Of a stretch of DNA of 64,000 bases, positions 39,718-47,753 are shown piece by piece; the stretch's first letter is position 1; every line of letters starts with the position of its first letter. Origin of the DNA: Pseudarthrobacter defluvii (GTDB lineage Bacteria; Actinomycetota; Actinomycetes; Actinomycetales; Micrococcaceae); the NCBI RefSeq assembly GCF_030323865.1, contig NZ_CP066362.1:2914001-2978000 (forward strand), given 5' to 3'. Below the pieces are notes generated by a model. That model saw only the letters and a program-made list of their open reading frames with translations, had not been told where the DNA came from and ran no database searches. A program made the translations under genes and the position numbers.

Positions 39718-40836
39718 TCAACTGGTGCTGGTTCGCAGGGTTGGAAGCTCTTTTTGCCAGATTCCCGTTACCCCCGCCGTCCGGAAACCGAGCTGCTTGT
39801 TGACCGTCAGGAGGTACCGGTTCTCCGGCGCATTCCAGGTGTAAATAATGCGTGCATCCGGGAACTGCTCGCTGAGCCGTTCCATATTGGCCACCTTGAT
39901 CAGCAGGCCCAGCTTGTTGCCGCGGTGCTCCTGCAGGATCAGGGTATCGTCCTGGAACACGACGTCCGCCCGGTGCGCCAGCACCGTGATGGTGGTCAGT
40001 CCCACCAGCGTTCCCGTGGCGATGTGCTCCACGGCGGTGACCACCGTCCGCCTCCCCTGCGCGATGGCGACGTCCTCCGCCTCCCGGAGGATGCCGGCGT
40101 CGAACACCATGTCCTGCTCAATCGGCGCATCCAGCGACGGGTCAACGTCCACTCCGGCCTGGTTTTCAAGGGCCGCCACGGCCTCCAGCCAGCGTTCCGG
40201 GCAACGGTCCGTCCAGTGGTGCAACCGGTACCTGCCGTTGTTGGCCTCCTCCGCTTCGGCCTGGAGGTCAGCCACCAGCTTGGTGTCCAGGGGCAGGAGG
40301 CAGGAGCTGAACTGCTCGATGTGCTGCAGTGTGTATCCGGTCTTCCGGGCGAACTCCACTTCCCGGCTCTCCAGCGGCACGAACCCCTGGCCTGACCCGG
40401 GGACAAGCTGGGCCTGCTCGAACTCGTGCAGTGACGCGCCGGGGTGGTTGGTGTCCACCAGGATCATGGTGCGGCCTTCGCCCCGGGCCAGGTGTTCGGC
40501 CGCCTCCAGCAGCCGGCGCCCCACCCCCTGCCGCTGGTACTCCGGCAGGATGTCCAGGGTGAGCTCGGCCAGGTTGAGGTGGTCGGTCAGGGGCAACGCG
40601 ATGTCCACCGTACCTACGATGGCGCCGTCCACCTTTGCCACCAGGATCAGCTGGCGCTCATACGGGTCCGCGAACTCCAGCAGCTTCTCGAGCGGACCGT
40701 AGGCGAGATCGTCACTTCCCCAGGTCTGCATCCGCACTTTGCGGCCCACTTCCACGGCCGCCAGGAAGTCGGCAGCGTCCGGGGTGTCCAGTGAGTCAGG
40801 AATCCAGAGCTGCTCGATCTTAACGTCTATTGCCAT
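39718..40836 (-). CDS. double-domain GNAT acetyltransferase
   Basis: This 372-residue protein has two GNAT folds. The N-terminal one has the acetyl-CoA loop EYQRQGVGRRLLEAAEHLA (about residues 98-116). The C-terminal one ends IIYTWNAPENRYLLTVNKQLGF, the typical last strand-helix pair of this group. It probably acetylates a small molecule or peptide amine; the substrate is unknown. The ATG at 40836 (MAIDVKIEQLW) is preferred although its ribosome-binding site is poor; an ATG 60 bases upstream is possible. It separates rplA from rplJ and has a decayed relative directly upstream. Confidence 0.8.
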   Translation of the reverse strand: MAIDVKIEQLWIPDSLDTPDAADFLAAVEVGRKVRMQTWGSDDLAYGPLEKLLEFADPYERQLILVAKVDGAIVGTVDIALPLTDHLNLAELTLDILPEYQRQGVGRRLLEAAEHLARGEGRTMILVDTNHPGASLHEFEQAQLVPGSGQGFVPLESREVEFARKTGYTLQHIEQFSSCLLPLDTKLVADLQAEAEEANNGRYRLHHWTDRCPERWLEAVAALENQAGVDVDPSLDAPIEQDMVFDAGILREAEDVAIAQGRRTVVTAVEHIATGTLVGLTTITVLAHRADVVFQDDTLILQEHRGNKLGLLIKVANMERLSEQFPDARIIYTWNAPENRYLLTVNKQLGFRTAGVTGIWQKELPTLRTSTS

Positions 40837-40843
40837 TCGGGCA

Positions 40844-40942
40844 TCATCCCAGCCGTTTGTGCCACTCACCTTCATAGCCAGCAGGCTTGAATCCAAGTGC
40901 GGTATTTATCGCCAGCATATGCTGGTTTCCGCTGGCATTCCA
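40844..40942 (-). pseudogene. C-terminal remnant of a second GNAT acetyltransferase
   Basis: The minus-strand frame ending at 40844 encodes WNASGNQHMLAINTALGFKP and ends EWHKRLG. This lines up with the last 32 residues of the neighbouring GNAT gene (WNAPENRYLLTVNKQLGFRT, then IWQKEL). Upstream of Trp the frame turns into unrelated sequence (residues resembling no GNAT fold), and no full gene exists. It looks like the 3' end left after deletion of a tandem duplicate. Confidence 0.7.
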
Positions 40943-41029
40943 TGCCGGGACCGAGCGCGCCGACGGCCCTTTTTCTCCCCGGGCAGACGGACGGACGACG
41001 GCGGCAATCACCATCAAAGGGTCCAAAAA

Positions 41030-41067
41030 GAAGACCGTCCCGGCGCTGTTGCGCCGGGACGGTCTTC
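41030..41067 (-). terminator. intrinsic terminator after rplA
   Basis: GAAGACCGTCCCGGCGC (41030-41046) pairs perfectly with GCGCCGGGACGGTCTTC (41051-41067) around TGTT. On the minus strand it runs into TTTTTGG. It is one of the strongest terminators in the window and lies 44 bases after the rplA stop. Confidence 0.93.
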
Positions 41068-41110
41068 GGGTGCTCCGGAATCAGTCCAGGGCGGGAACTT
41101 CAATCAAGGA

Positions 41111-41818
41111 CTACGCCTCGGTGAGCACCTTGGTGACGTTGGGGTCCACGGAGATGCCCGGGCCGAACGTGGTGGCCACGGTGGCCTTCTGGATGTAGCG
41201 GCCCTTGGCAGCGGACGGCTTGAGGCGAAGAACCTCTTCCAGGGCTGCTGCGTAGTTCTCGGCCAGCTTCGCGGTGTCGAAGGAAACCTTGCCGATAATG
41301 AAGTGCAGGTTGGAGTGCTTGTCGACGCGGAAGTCGATCTTGCCACCTTTGATGTCGTTGACGGCCTTGGTGACATCGGGAGTCACGGTGCCCGTCTTCG
41401 GGTTCGGCATCAGGTTACGCGGACCCAGGACCTTACCGAGGCGGCCAACCTTGCCCATGAGGTCAGGGGTGGCAACGGCTGCGTCGAAGTCGGTCCAGCC
41501 ACCGGCGATCTTTTCGATCAGGTCGTCGGAGCCAACGAAGTCGGCGCCGGCTGCGATTGCGGCCTCTGCCTTGTCGCCCGTGGCGAAGACCAGGACGCGG
41601 GCGGTCTTACCGGTGCCGTGGGGCAGGTTGACGGTGCCGCGGACCATCTGGTCAGCCTTGCGGGGGTCGACGCCGAGGCGGAAAGCAACCTCAACGGTGG
41701 CGTCGAACTTGGACGGGTTGGTGTCCTTAGCCAGCGTTACTGCCTCGAGCGGTGCGTAGTGCTTGGTTGCATCGATCTTGGCGGCTGCTGCCTCATATGC
41801 TTTGCTGCGCTTTGCCAT
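41111..41818 (-). CDS. rplA: 50S ribosomal protein L1
   Basis: This 235-residue L1 forms the mobile stalk at the E site and in many bacteria represses its own operon. It starts [20 protein letters not shown] at 41818, with GGAG upstream; codons further upstream are not part of the family. [17 protein letters not shown] is the diagnostic motif. It follows rplK by 178 bases and ends in a strong terminator. Confidence 0.98.
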   Translation of the reverse strand: MAKRSKAYEAAAAKIDATKHYAPLEAVTLAKDTNPSKFDATVEVAFRLGVDPRKADQMVRGTVNLPHGTGKTARVLVFATGDKAEAAIAAGADFVGSDDLIEKIAGGWTDFDAAVATPDLMGKVGRLGKVLGPRNLMPNPKTGTVTPDVTKAVNDIKGGKIDFRVDKHSNLHFIIGKVSFDTAKLAENYAAALEEVLRLKPSAAKGRYIQKATVATTFGPGISVDPNVTKVLTEA

Positions 41819-41996
41819 GCTGCTTGTTTCTCCTTGTGCAGTTGTGGTCTGCGGACCGCGCTGGGCCCTGCCACAGTCGCCCAATCCGGTTCGTTATCCG
41901 GCCGGATGGCCAACATTTGAATTTTGTTGGTGCCGGTTTCCCGGCGGTGCCGCCCGTCGTCGTCAATTACCTGACGCTGGACAGCGGTAAGGGCTA

Positions 41997-42428
41997 CTAG
42001 CCCTCGACGGTGATGCCCATGGAGCGGGCGGTGCCGGCGATGATCTTCGCTGCGCCTTCGAGGCTGGTGGCGTTGAGGTCTTCCATCTTGGTGGAGGCGA
42101 TCTCGTTGACCTGGGCCTGGGTCAGCTTGGCAACCTTGACGGTGTGCGGGGTGGATGAACCCTTGGCAACGCCTGCAGCCTTCTTGATGAGCTCTGCAGC
42201 CGGCGGGGTCTTGGTAATGAACGTGAAGGAGCGGTCCTCGTAGACCGTGATTTCCACGGGGATGACGTTTCCGCGCTGGGCTTCCGTTGCAGCGTTGTAC
42301 GCCTTGCAGAATTCCATGATGTTGACACCGTGCTGGCCAAGCGCAGGACCGATCGGCGGGGCCGGGTTGGCGGCACCTGCCTGGATCTGCAGCTTGATGA
42401 GGCCGGTGACCTTCTTCTTGGGAGCCAA
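41997..42428 (-). CDS. rplK: 50S ribosomal protein L11
   Basis: This 143-residue L11 is part of the GTPase-associated centre and the thiostrepton target; it is needed for RelA-type stringent signalling. It starts with TTG at 42428 ([14 protein letters not shown]) after AAGGACC. The Pro-rich [20 protein letters not shown] helix region, where thiostrepton resistance changes occur, appears normal. Confidence 0.98.
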
Positions 42429-42556
42429 TGTAGGGTCCTTCTCTCAATAACGTCCTGGGGCACAGGAGCGTGCCTCAGGTTTTTGGCCGCCATGGCAAGG
42501 CGGCCGGCCGTTCCGGTGCCGCTAAGCGGGCGGCGCCGGGACGAATTCTAGGATTC

Positions 42557-43357
42557 TCAGATCTTGGTGACCTGGTTGAACGCGAGGGTGACAGGCGTTT
42601 CGCGCTCGAAGATGGAGACCAGCACCACGAGGGTCTGGGACTCGGGCTTGATCTCGGAGATCGTGGCGGGAAGGGTCTCGAACGGGCCTTCCTTGACGAT
42701 GACGGACTCGCCGACCTCGAAGTCCACGGCCACGGGAGCCTGGTTCTGCTTGTTGACCGGCTTGCCCTTCTCGGCCTGCTCTTCTTCGAAGACAGGAGCG
42801 AGCATGGAGAAGACCTCGTCCAGGCGCAGCGGGACCGGGTTGTGTGCGTTGCCGACGAAGCCGGTGACGCCCGGGGTGTGCCGGACGGCGCCCCAGGAAG
42901 CGTCGGTCAGGTCCATGCGGACCAGGACGTAGCCGGGGATGCGGACGCGGTTGATCACCTTGCGCTGGGCGTTCTTGATCTCCACGACTTCTTCCATGGG
43001 AACCTGGATTTCGAAGATGTAATCTTCCATGTCCAGGGTCTGGATGCGGGTTTCAAGGTTGGCCTTTACGCGGTTTTCGTAACCGGCGTAGGAGTGGATG
43101 ACGTACCAGTCACCTTCCTGGCGGCGCAGCTTGGCCTTGAATTCCTCGGCCGGGTCTGCAGCTGCAGTGGCGGCCGCGGCGGCAAGGGCGTCGGTCTCTT
43201 CGTCGCCGGCTTCTGCGTCTGCGTCGGCAACGTCGGAGGCGGCGTCGTCGGATTCGGGCGCGGAGGACTCAACCTCGGACTCTTCGCCGGCTTCTGCCGT
43301 GACGTCCGGGGATTCTTCCAGCCCAGTCTCGGTTACCTCGAGCTCCTGCTCAGACAC
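42557..43357 (-). CDS. nusG: transcription termination/antitermination protein NusG
   Basis: This 266-residue NusG has an acidic Glu/Ala/Asp-rich N-terminal extension of about 85 residues before the NGN domain ([20 protein letters not shown]) and a C-terminal KOW domain ([13 protein letters not shown]). It couples RNA polymerase with Rho or the ribosome. The GTG at 43357 is chosen because CAGGAGA precedes it; an ATG at 43387 lacks a site. Long acidic N-termini occur in other actinobacterial NusG proteins. It lies between secE and rplK. Confidence 0.96.
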   Translation of the reverse strand: MSEQELEVTETGLEESPDVTAEAGEESEVESSAPESDDAASDVADADAEAGDEETDALAAAAATAAADPAEEFKAKLRRQEGDWYVIHSYAGYENRVKANLETRIQTLDMEDYIFEIQVPMEEVVEIKNAQRKVINRVRIPGYVLVRMDLTDASWGAVRHTPGVTGFVGNAHNPVPLRLDEVFSMLAPVFEEEQAEKGKPVNKQNQAPVAVDFEVGESVIVKEGPFETLPATISEIKPESQTLVVLVSIFERETPVTLAFNQVTKI

Positions 43358-43472
43358 TTGGTCTCCTGCTTCCTCATTGCCTAACATGCCTATTTAAATG
43401 GCTCAATTCCGCACACCGGTGCATCCTTCCCGGTTTCCCGGGCGGAACACGCGGCCTGCGGACCGTGCAGCC

Positions 43473-43757
43473 TTAGCTGTCCTTGGAGCCGGTACCGCCG
43501 AAGATCCAGCTGACAGCGGTTCCAAAACCTATGTCCAGCAGGCTGACGATGACCATCATGATGGCCACGAACACCAGCACCACGAGCGTGTAGTTGATCA
43601 GTTCCTTGCGGGTGGGGGCAACGACCTTCTTCAGTTCGCCGATGATCTGGCGGACGAAAAGTGCAATGCGGGCGAAGAAGCTTGCCTTGGCTTCCTTCTT
43701 AGCTGGGCGGCCCTTGGAGCTGCTGGCAGCTGTTTCGGTCACCTGGTCCTCGCTCAT
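43473..43757 (-). CDS. secE: protein translocase subunit SecE
   Basis: This 94-residue protein has an acidic/Lys-rich N-terminus, the amphipathic FVRQIIGELKKVVAPTRKEL segment, and one C-terminal transmembrane helix (about residues 62-84), the minimal actinobacterial SecE. It clamps SecY. It follows tRNA-Trp after 82 bases and precedes nusG, the conserved order. Confidence 0.96.
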   Translation of the reverse strand: MSEDQVTETAASSSKGRPAKKEAKASFFARIALFVRQIIGELKKVVAPTRKELINYTLVVLVFVAIMMVIVSLLDIGFGTAVSWIFGGTGSKDS

Positions 43758-43807
43758 CTTTGCAATGGTGGATTACCCGGCCCTGATCAGAACCATGGTT
43801 GCTGCGC

Positions 43808-43833
43808 CTGTTCCGGGCTTTCGCCCGGAACAG
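43808..43833 (-). terminator. hairpin between tRNA-Trp and secE
   Basis: CTGTTCCGGGC (43808-43818) pairs perfectly with GCCCGGAACAG (43823-43833), seven bases after the tRNA 3' end. It has no clear T tract, so it may release or process the tRNA while letting some transcription continue into secE. Confidence 0.6.
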
Positions 43834-43839
43834 CTTGCG

Positions 43840-43912
43840 CAGGGCAGACAGGACTCGAACCTGCAACCTGCGGTTTTGGAGACCGCTGCGCTACCAATTG
43901 CGCCACTACCCT
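43840..43912 (-). tRNA. tRNA-Trp (CCA anticodon)
   Basis: On the minus strand the 73-base sequence folds as a complete tRNA. The acceptor AGGGTAG pairs with CTGCCCT, with discriminator G. The D arm has AATTGGTA, the anticodon stem GCGGT/ACCGC encloses CTCCAAA (anticodon CCA), and the T arm has GCAGGTTCGAGTCCTGT. The CCA end is not encoded. A trp tRNA just upstream of secE is the usual arrangement in many bacteria. Confidence 0.95.
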
Positions 43913-43997
43913 ATGGAGTGAATGCCACTCTTTGACGACCCAACACCAGTTCGAACTGGGGCACACGTCATCATCCGTGTTTCAACACCGGTGAACC

Positions 43998-44026
43998 AGT
44001 CTACGCAAGAACTTCGCGTAGGTAAA
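43998..44026 (-). promoter_or_regulatory. candidate promoter of tRNA-Trp-secE-nusG
   Basis: On the minus strand TTTACC (44021-44026) and TAGACT (43998-44003) are 17 bases apart, the best spaced promoter match in the window, about 85 bases upstream of the tRNA. The spacer carries a small inverted repeat (CTACGC/GCGTAG, 44001-44021). Confidence 0.55.
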
Positions 44027-44188
44027 ACCAGCCCGTTCCGGCCCGTCCGAACCACCGGCCTGAAACCTGCTGCGCGGGGCAGTCATAAATCAAAACCGGC
44101 ACCCCGGAGGGTCCGGTGAACAGCATAGAGTAGAAATCGTCGAATCCACATTCCAGCCTCCGGGCTGCAAGCGAAGAACGGACCTGCC

Positions 44189-45406
44189 ATGTCTGCCGCC
44201 CGCGTTTCCCAACGCATTTCCGCCATTGCCGAATCCGCAACCCTGGCCGTTGATGCCAAGGCCAAGGCGCTGAAGGCAGCTGGCCGGCCGGTGATTGGCT
44301 TCGGTGCGGGCGAACCGGACTTCCCCACCCCGGACTACATCGTCCAGGCAGCCATTGAGGCTGCGGGCCAACCCAAGTTCCACCGCTACTCCCCCGCCGG
44401 CGGGCTGCCCGAGCTGAAGAAGGCCATCGCCGAAAAGACCCTGCGCGATTCGGGCTACAAGGTTGACCCGTCACAGGTGCTGGTGACCAACGGCGGCAAG
44501 CAGGCCGTGTACAACACGTTCGCCACCCTGGTGGATCCGGGCGACGAAGTCCTTGTGCCTGCCCCGTTCTGGACCACCTACCCGGAAGCCATCCGGCTTG
44601 CCGGCGGCGTCCCCGTGGAGGTCTTCGCCGGTCCGGAACAGGACTACCTGGTGACGGTCGACCAGCTCGAAGCAGCCGTGACTGACCGCACCAAGATCCT
44701 GCTGTTCGTCTCGCCGTCGAACCCAACGGGCGCTGTCTACTCCCCGGAACAGGTGGCGGAGATTGGCAAATGGGCCGCCGCCAAGGGCCTGTGGGTGGTC
44801 ACGGACGAGATCTACGAGCACCTGACCTACGACGGCGTCCCCTTTACCTCCATCGCCACCGCTGCCCCGGAACTGGGCGACAAGGTGGTCATCCTCAATG
44901 GCGTGGCCAAGACTTATGCCATGACCGGCTGGCGCGTGGGCTGGATGATCGGCCCCACCGACGTCATCAAGGCGGCCACCAACCTGCAGTCGCACGCCAC
45001 CTCCAACGTGTCCAACATCATGCAGATAGCCGCCCTCGCCGCTGTCTCCGGGCCGCTGACCGCCGTCGACGAGATGAAGGTGGCCTTCGACCGCCGACGC
45101 AAGGCCATCGTCGCCGGCCTGAACGCGATCGAGGGAGTGGAATGCCCGACGCCGAAGGGCGCCTTCTACGTGTACGCGGACGTCCGCGCGCTGCTGGGCA
45201 AGGAATTCCCGACGGCGTCCGGCACCGCCACGCCGCAGACCTCCGCCGAGCTGGCCTCGCTGATCCTCGACGAGGTTGAGGTGGCAGTGGTTCCGGGCGA
45301 GGCCTTCGGACCCTCCGGCTTCCTGCGCCTGTCCTACGCTCTGGGCGACGACGACCTCGCCACCGGTGTGCAGCGCCTGCAGGACTTCCTCGGCAAGGCA
45401 CAGTAG
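44189..45406 (+). CDS. PLP-dependent aminotransferase class I (aspartate/prephenate type)
   Basis: This 405-residue fold-type I aminotransferase has [20 protein letters not shown] at its N-terminus, as in class I-beta aspartate aminotransferases. [15 protein letters not shown] and the PLP-lysine region [16 protein letters not shown] (Lys in VAKTYA) are present. It most likely makes aspartate or acts on prephenate, but substrate choice cannot be fixed from sequence. It starts divergently from the tRNA-Trp promoter and ends at a repeat-derived terminator. Confidence 0.88.
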   Translation: MSAARVSQRISAIAESATLAVDAKAKALKAAGRPVIGFGAGEPDFPTPDYIVQAAIEAAGQPKFHRYSPAGGLPELKKAIAEKTLRDSGYKVDPSQVLVTNGGKQAVYNTFATLVDPGDEVLVPAPFWTTYPEAIRLAGGVPVEVFAGPEQDYLVTVDQLEAAVTDRTKILLFVSPSNPTGAVYSPEQVAEIGKWAAAKGLWVVTDEIYEHLTYDGVPFTSIATAAPELGDKVVILNGVAKTYAMTGWRVGWMIGPTDVIKAATNLQSHATSNVSNIMQIAALAAVSGPLTAVDEMKVAFDRRRKAIVAGLNAIEGVECPTPKGAFYVYADVRALLGKEFPTASGTATPQTSAELASLILDEVEVAVVPGEAFGPSGFLRLSYALGDDDLATGVQRLQDFLGKAQ

Positions 45407-45540
45407 GACGCCCGCTCACTTTTGGCAGGGACAAACCAAACGCCCGCTCACTTTCTTGGGGAAAGTGAGCGGGCGTTTGGATTTAAGCCGCCAAAGGTGA
45501 TGGGGCGTTGGGAAAATGGCTGCCAAAAGTGATGGAGCAA
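45407..45540. repeat. second locus of the ACGCCCGCTCACTTTTGGCA repeat family
   Basis: A forward unit (GACGCCCGCTCACTTTTGGCA) begins at 45407 immediately after the aminotransferase stop. A long hairpin (45436-45480) is built from the same word in both orientations. Two degenerate reverse units follow near 45490-45510 and 45521-45535 (GCCAAAGGTGATGGGGCG, TGCCAAAAGTGATGGAGC). The same family forms the array at 14009-14175, about 31 kb away. Confidence 0.8.
45436..45480. terminator. repeat-derived bidirectional hairpin between convergent genes
   Basis: CCAAACGCCCGCTCACTTTC (45436-45455) pairs perfectly over 20 bases with the segment at 45461-45480, with loop TTGGG. It lies between the stops of the aminotransferase and the LuxR regulator and is well placed to end both transcripts, although no strong T tract follows. 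Confidence 0.65.
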
Positions 45541-45547
45541 CTTTGGT

Positions 45548-46252
45548 TTAGAGGAGGCGGCGCTCCGCGGCCCACTTGGTCAGTTCGTGGCGGCTGGAGA
45601 GCTGGAGCTTGCGCAGCACTGCTGACACGTGGGTTTCCACGGTCTTGATGCTGATGAAGAGTTCCTTGGCCACTTCCTTGTAGCTGTAACCGCGGGCTAT
45701 GAGCCGCATCACCTCGAGTTCGCGGGCGGAGAGCTTGTCCAGTTCATCGTCGGCGATGTCCGCCGGGGCGGTTCCGAAGGCGTCCAGGACGAACCCGGCA
45801 AGGCGGGGCGAAAAGACGGCATCGCCGCCGGCCACGCGGAACACGGCGTCTGTGATCTCGGCGCCGGAGATGGTCTTGGTGACGTAGCCCCGGGCACCGG
45901 CGCGGATCACGGCCACCACGTCCTCGGCCGCATCGGAGACGCTCAGGGCCAGGAAGCGCGTGGTGGACAGCAATGCCGCGGAACCGGCGATGACTTCCCG
46001 GCCGCCGCCGCCAAGGCCGCCGGGCAGGTGTACGTCCAGGAGGACGACGTCGGGCCGCTGTTCCGCGATCACGGCGATGGCCTGTTCAACAGTGGCGGCC
46101 TCCCCCACCACCTGGATGCTGGCGTCGAGGTCGGCTTTCAGGCCGGACCGGAAGATGGCATGGTCATCCACGATGACCACCCGCACGGAATTAGCGGGGC
46201 GGCCGCTTCCGGCACCTGTCCCGGGTGCACCTGTCCCCTGGGTCGTGTTCAT
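45548..46252 (-). CDS. LuxR/NarL-family response regulator of the PspC system
   Basis: This 234-residue regulator has a receiver domain from about residue 23, with the acidic pair Asp29-Asp30, phosphoacceptor Asp73 (VVLLDVHLPG) and a Lys in the VTKTISG segment. It is followed by a LuxR-type helix-turn-helix (SARELEVMRLIARGYSYKEV, about residues 174-193). Its ATG overlaps the kinase TGA by four bases, so the pair is translationally coupled. Phased TCAGGG repeats in the divergent promoter (47691-47707) are a candidate binding site. Confidence 0.9.
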   Translation of the reverse strand: MNTTQGTGAPGTGAGSGRPANSVRVVIVDDHAIFRSGLKADLDASIQVVGEAATVEQAIAVIAEQRPDVVLLDVHLPGGLGGGGREVIAGSAALLSTTRFLALSVSDAAEDVVAVIRAGARGYVTKTISGAEITDAVFRVAGGDAVFSPRLAGFVLDAFGTAPADIADDELDKLSARELEVMRLIARGYSYKEVAKELFISIKTVETHVSAVLRKLQLSSRHELTKWAAERRLL

Positions 46253-47628
46253 GATTTCCCTTCCGCATGTTCTGCTGCAGCCGGCAGCTTGAGCCGGACC
46301 TCGGTGCCGTCCCCCGTGCTGAGGATGGCAGCCGAACCACCGTGGCGTTTCATCCTGCCAACAATCGATTCCCGCACACCGAGCCGGTCCGCCGGTACGT
46401 CGCCCAGCTCGAAGCCGGGCCCCCTGTCCTTGATGAAGATCTCTGCCTGCCCGTCCGAAGCCTCAAGGTAGACCGAGACGGTGCCGCCGCCGTGGCGTGA
46501 CGCGTTGAGCATAGCCTCGCGGCTGGCCTGGACCAGGGCTTCGTGTGCCTCCGTCATGGCCGCATCACCAACGGTGACCACCTCCACGGCGTTGCCCAGC
46601 AGGTCCTCCACCTCGGCGGCAACCGCCTTGATGCGGTCTGAGAGTTGCCCGCTTTCGCGGCCCGGGTCCTGGAACAGCCAGCCCCGCAGCTCACGTTCCT
46701 GGGCGCGGGCCAGGCGGACGACGTCGTGCTCATTCCCCGCCCGCCGCTGGATCAGGGCGAGCGTCTGCAGCACGGAATCGTGGAGATGGGCAGCGATCTC
46801 CGCCCGTTCCGTCTCCCGGATCCTGCCGGCCCGCTCAGCCTCCAGGTCGCGCCAGAACTTCAGCGCCCACGGCAGCAGGACCAGCACCACCCCGCCCAGC
46901 ACGGCCACGGAGGCAAGCAGCGCGAGCCACGTCTGTTCCCACGATCCGGAGCCGGAGACCATCACCAGCACGCCGGCCACCACCAGGGCCAGTCCGGCGG
47001 CGAGCCGCCCCCATCCGCCGGCTTGGTCCGCCTTGGTCTTGTCCACCAGTCCGGCGCGCCGGGTTTCGTCCAGTTGCATCCAGGCGATGGAGGCGCCGCC
47101 CAGAACGGCGGCGGCGGGGATCAGCGTGCCGAGGGAGACGTCCACGCCCAGCAGCTGGGCAATCATGATTCCGGCCACCAGCAGGAGCCCGCAGCCCAGG
47201 AGGATTTCCTTGCCGTACCGCATGCCGCGCACCCGGAACCATGGTGGGGCGGCGGATGCCGGGCCGTCAGGGACGGAACCGTCGGCTCCTGTTGGCGTCC
47301 CGGCGTCGGGCGCTGCTCCCTGCGCCGGATAGCCCGGGGTGGCCGGGCCCTGAATCGGCTGGCCCGGCATTGGCTGGCTTACGGCCGGGGCAATGGGCGA
47401 CGCCGGGCGGCGGGCATTGCGGCGGGCGGCCTCATCCGCCGTGGGAACCATGATCCACAGCCACGCGTAGAAGACCAGGCCTGCACCGCCAGCGAAGGAG
47501 GCGAGAACCATGCCCAACCGGACGTTCTTGACCGGCCAGCCCAGGTGAGCGGCCAGGCCCGAACACACCCCGGCGATGACACGGTCGCTGCTCCGTGCCA
47601 GGGGCGGGCGTGCCGGGAGGGTTGTCAT
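46249..47628 (-). CDS. PspC-domain sensor histidine kinase
   Basis: The product has 459 residues. Residues about 12-65 form a PspC domain (DRVIAGVCSGLAAHLGW, then a membrane helix). A Pro/Gly/Ala-rich linker follows, then four further membrane segments in two pairs (about 140-185 and 205-255). A HisKA_3-type dimerisation helix carries His283 in HLHDSVLQ, and a HATPase_c domain has NASRHGGG and DRGPGFELG. Such kinases sense cell-envelope or membrane stress and act on NarL-type regulators. It is transcribed away from the PspC/toastrack gene, with 125 bases between the starts. Confidence 0.9.
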   Translation of the reverse strand: MTTLPARPPLARSSDRVIAGVCSGLAAHLGWPVKNVRLGMVLASFAGGAGLVFYAWLWIMVPTADEAARRNARRPASPIAPAVSQPMPGQPIQGPATPGYPAQGAAPDAGTPTGADGSVPDGPASAAPPWFRVRGMRYGKEILLGCGLLLVAGIMIAQLLGVDVSLGTLIPAAAVLGGASIAWMQLDETRRAGLVDKTKADQAGGWGRLAAGLALVVAGVLVMVSGSGSWEQTWLALLASVAVLGGVVLVLLPWALKFWRDLEAERAGRIRETERAEIAAHLHDSVLQTLALIQRRAGNEHDVVRLARAQERELRGWLFQDPGRESGQLSDRIKAVAAEVEDLLGNAVEVVTVGDAAMTEAHEALVQASREAMLNASRHGGGTVSVYLEASDGQAEIFIKDRGPGFELGDVPADRLGVRESIVGRMKRHGGSAAILSTGDGTEVRLKLPAAAEHAEGKS

Positions 47629-47690
47629 GGATCAATCCAAGCACGGATCAGGGTGGCCCGGACCGCATCCGGCCTGTTCCCGGGGACAGC

Positions 47691-47707
47691 TCAGGGACGG
47701 TTCAGGG
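47691..47707. promoter_or_regulatory. phased TCAGGG direct repeats in the divergent PspC promoter
   Basis: TCAGGG occurs at 47691-47696 and 47702-47707, 11 bases apart (one helical turn), with another copy at 47648-47653. They lie between the kinase and the PspC/toastrack gene, 47-63 bases before the latter's ATG. This is a plausible site for the locus's own response regulator. Confidence 0.35.
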
Positions 47708-47753
47708 TTTCCCCCAGTAGAGCGGCAACCGGCCCGGACGGGAGGATCGAGGT

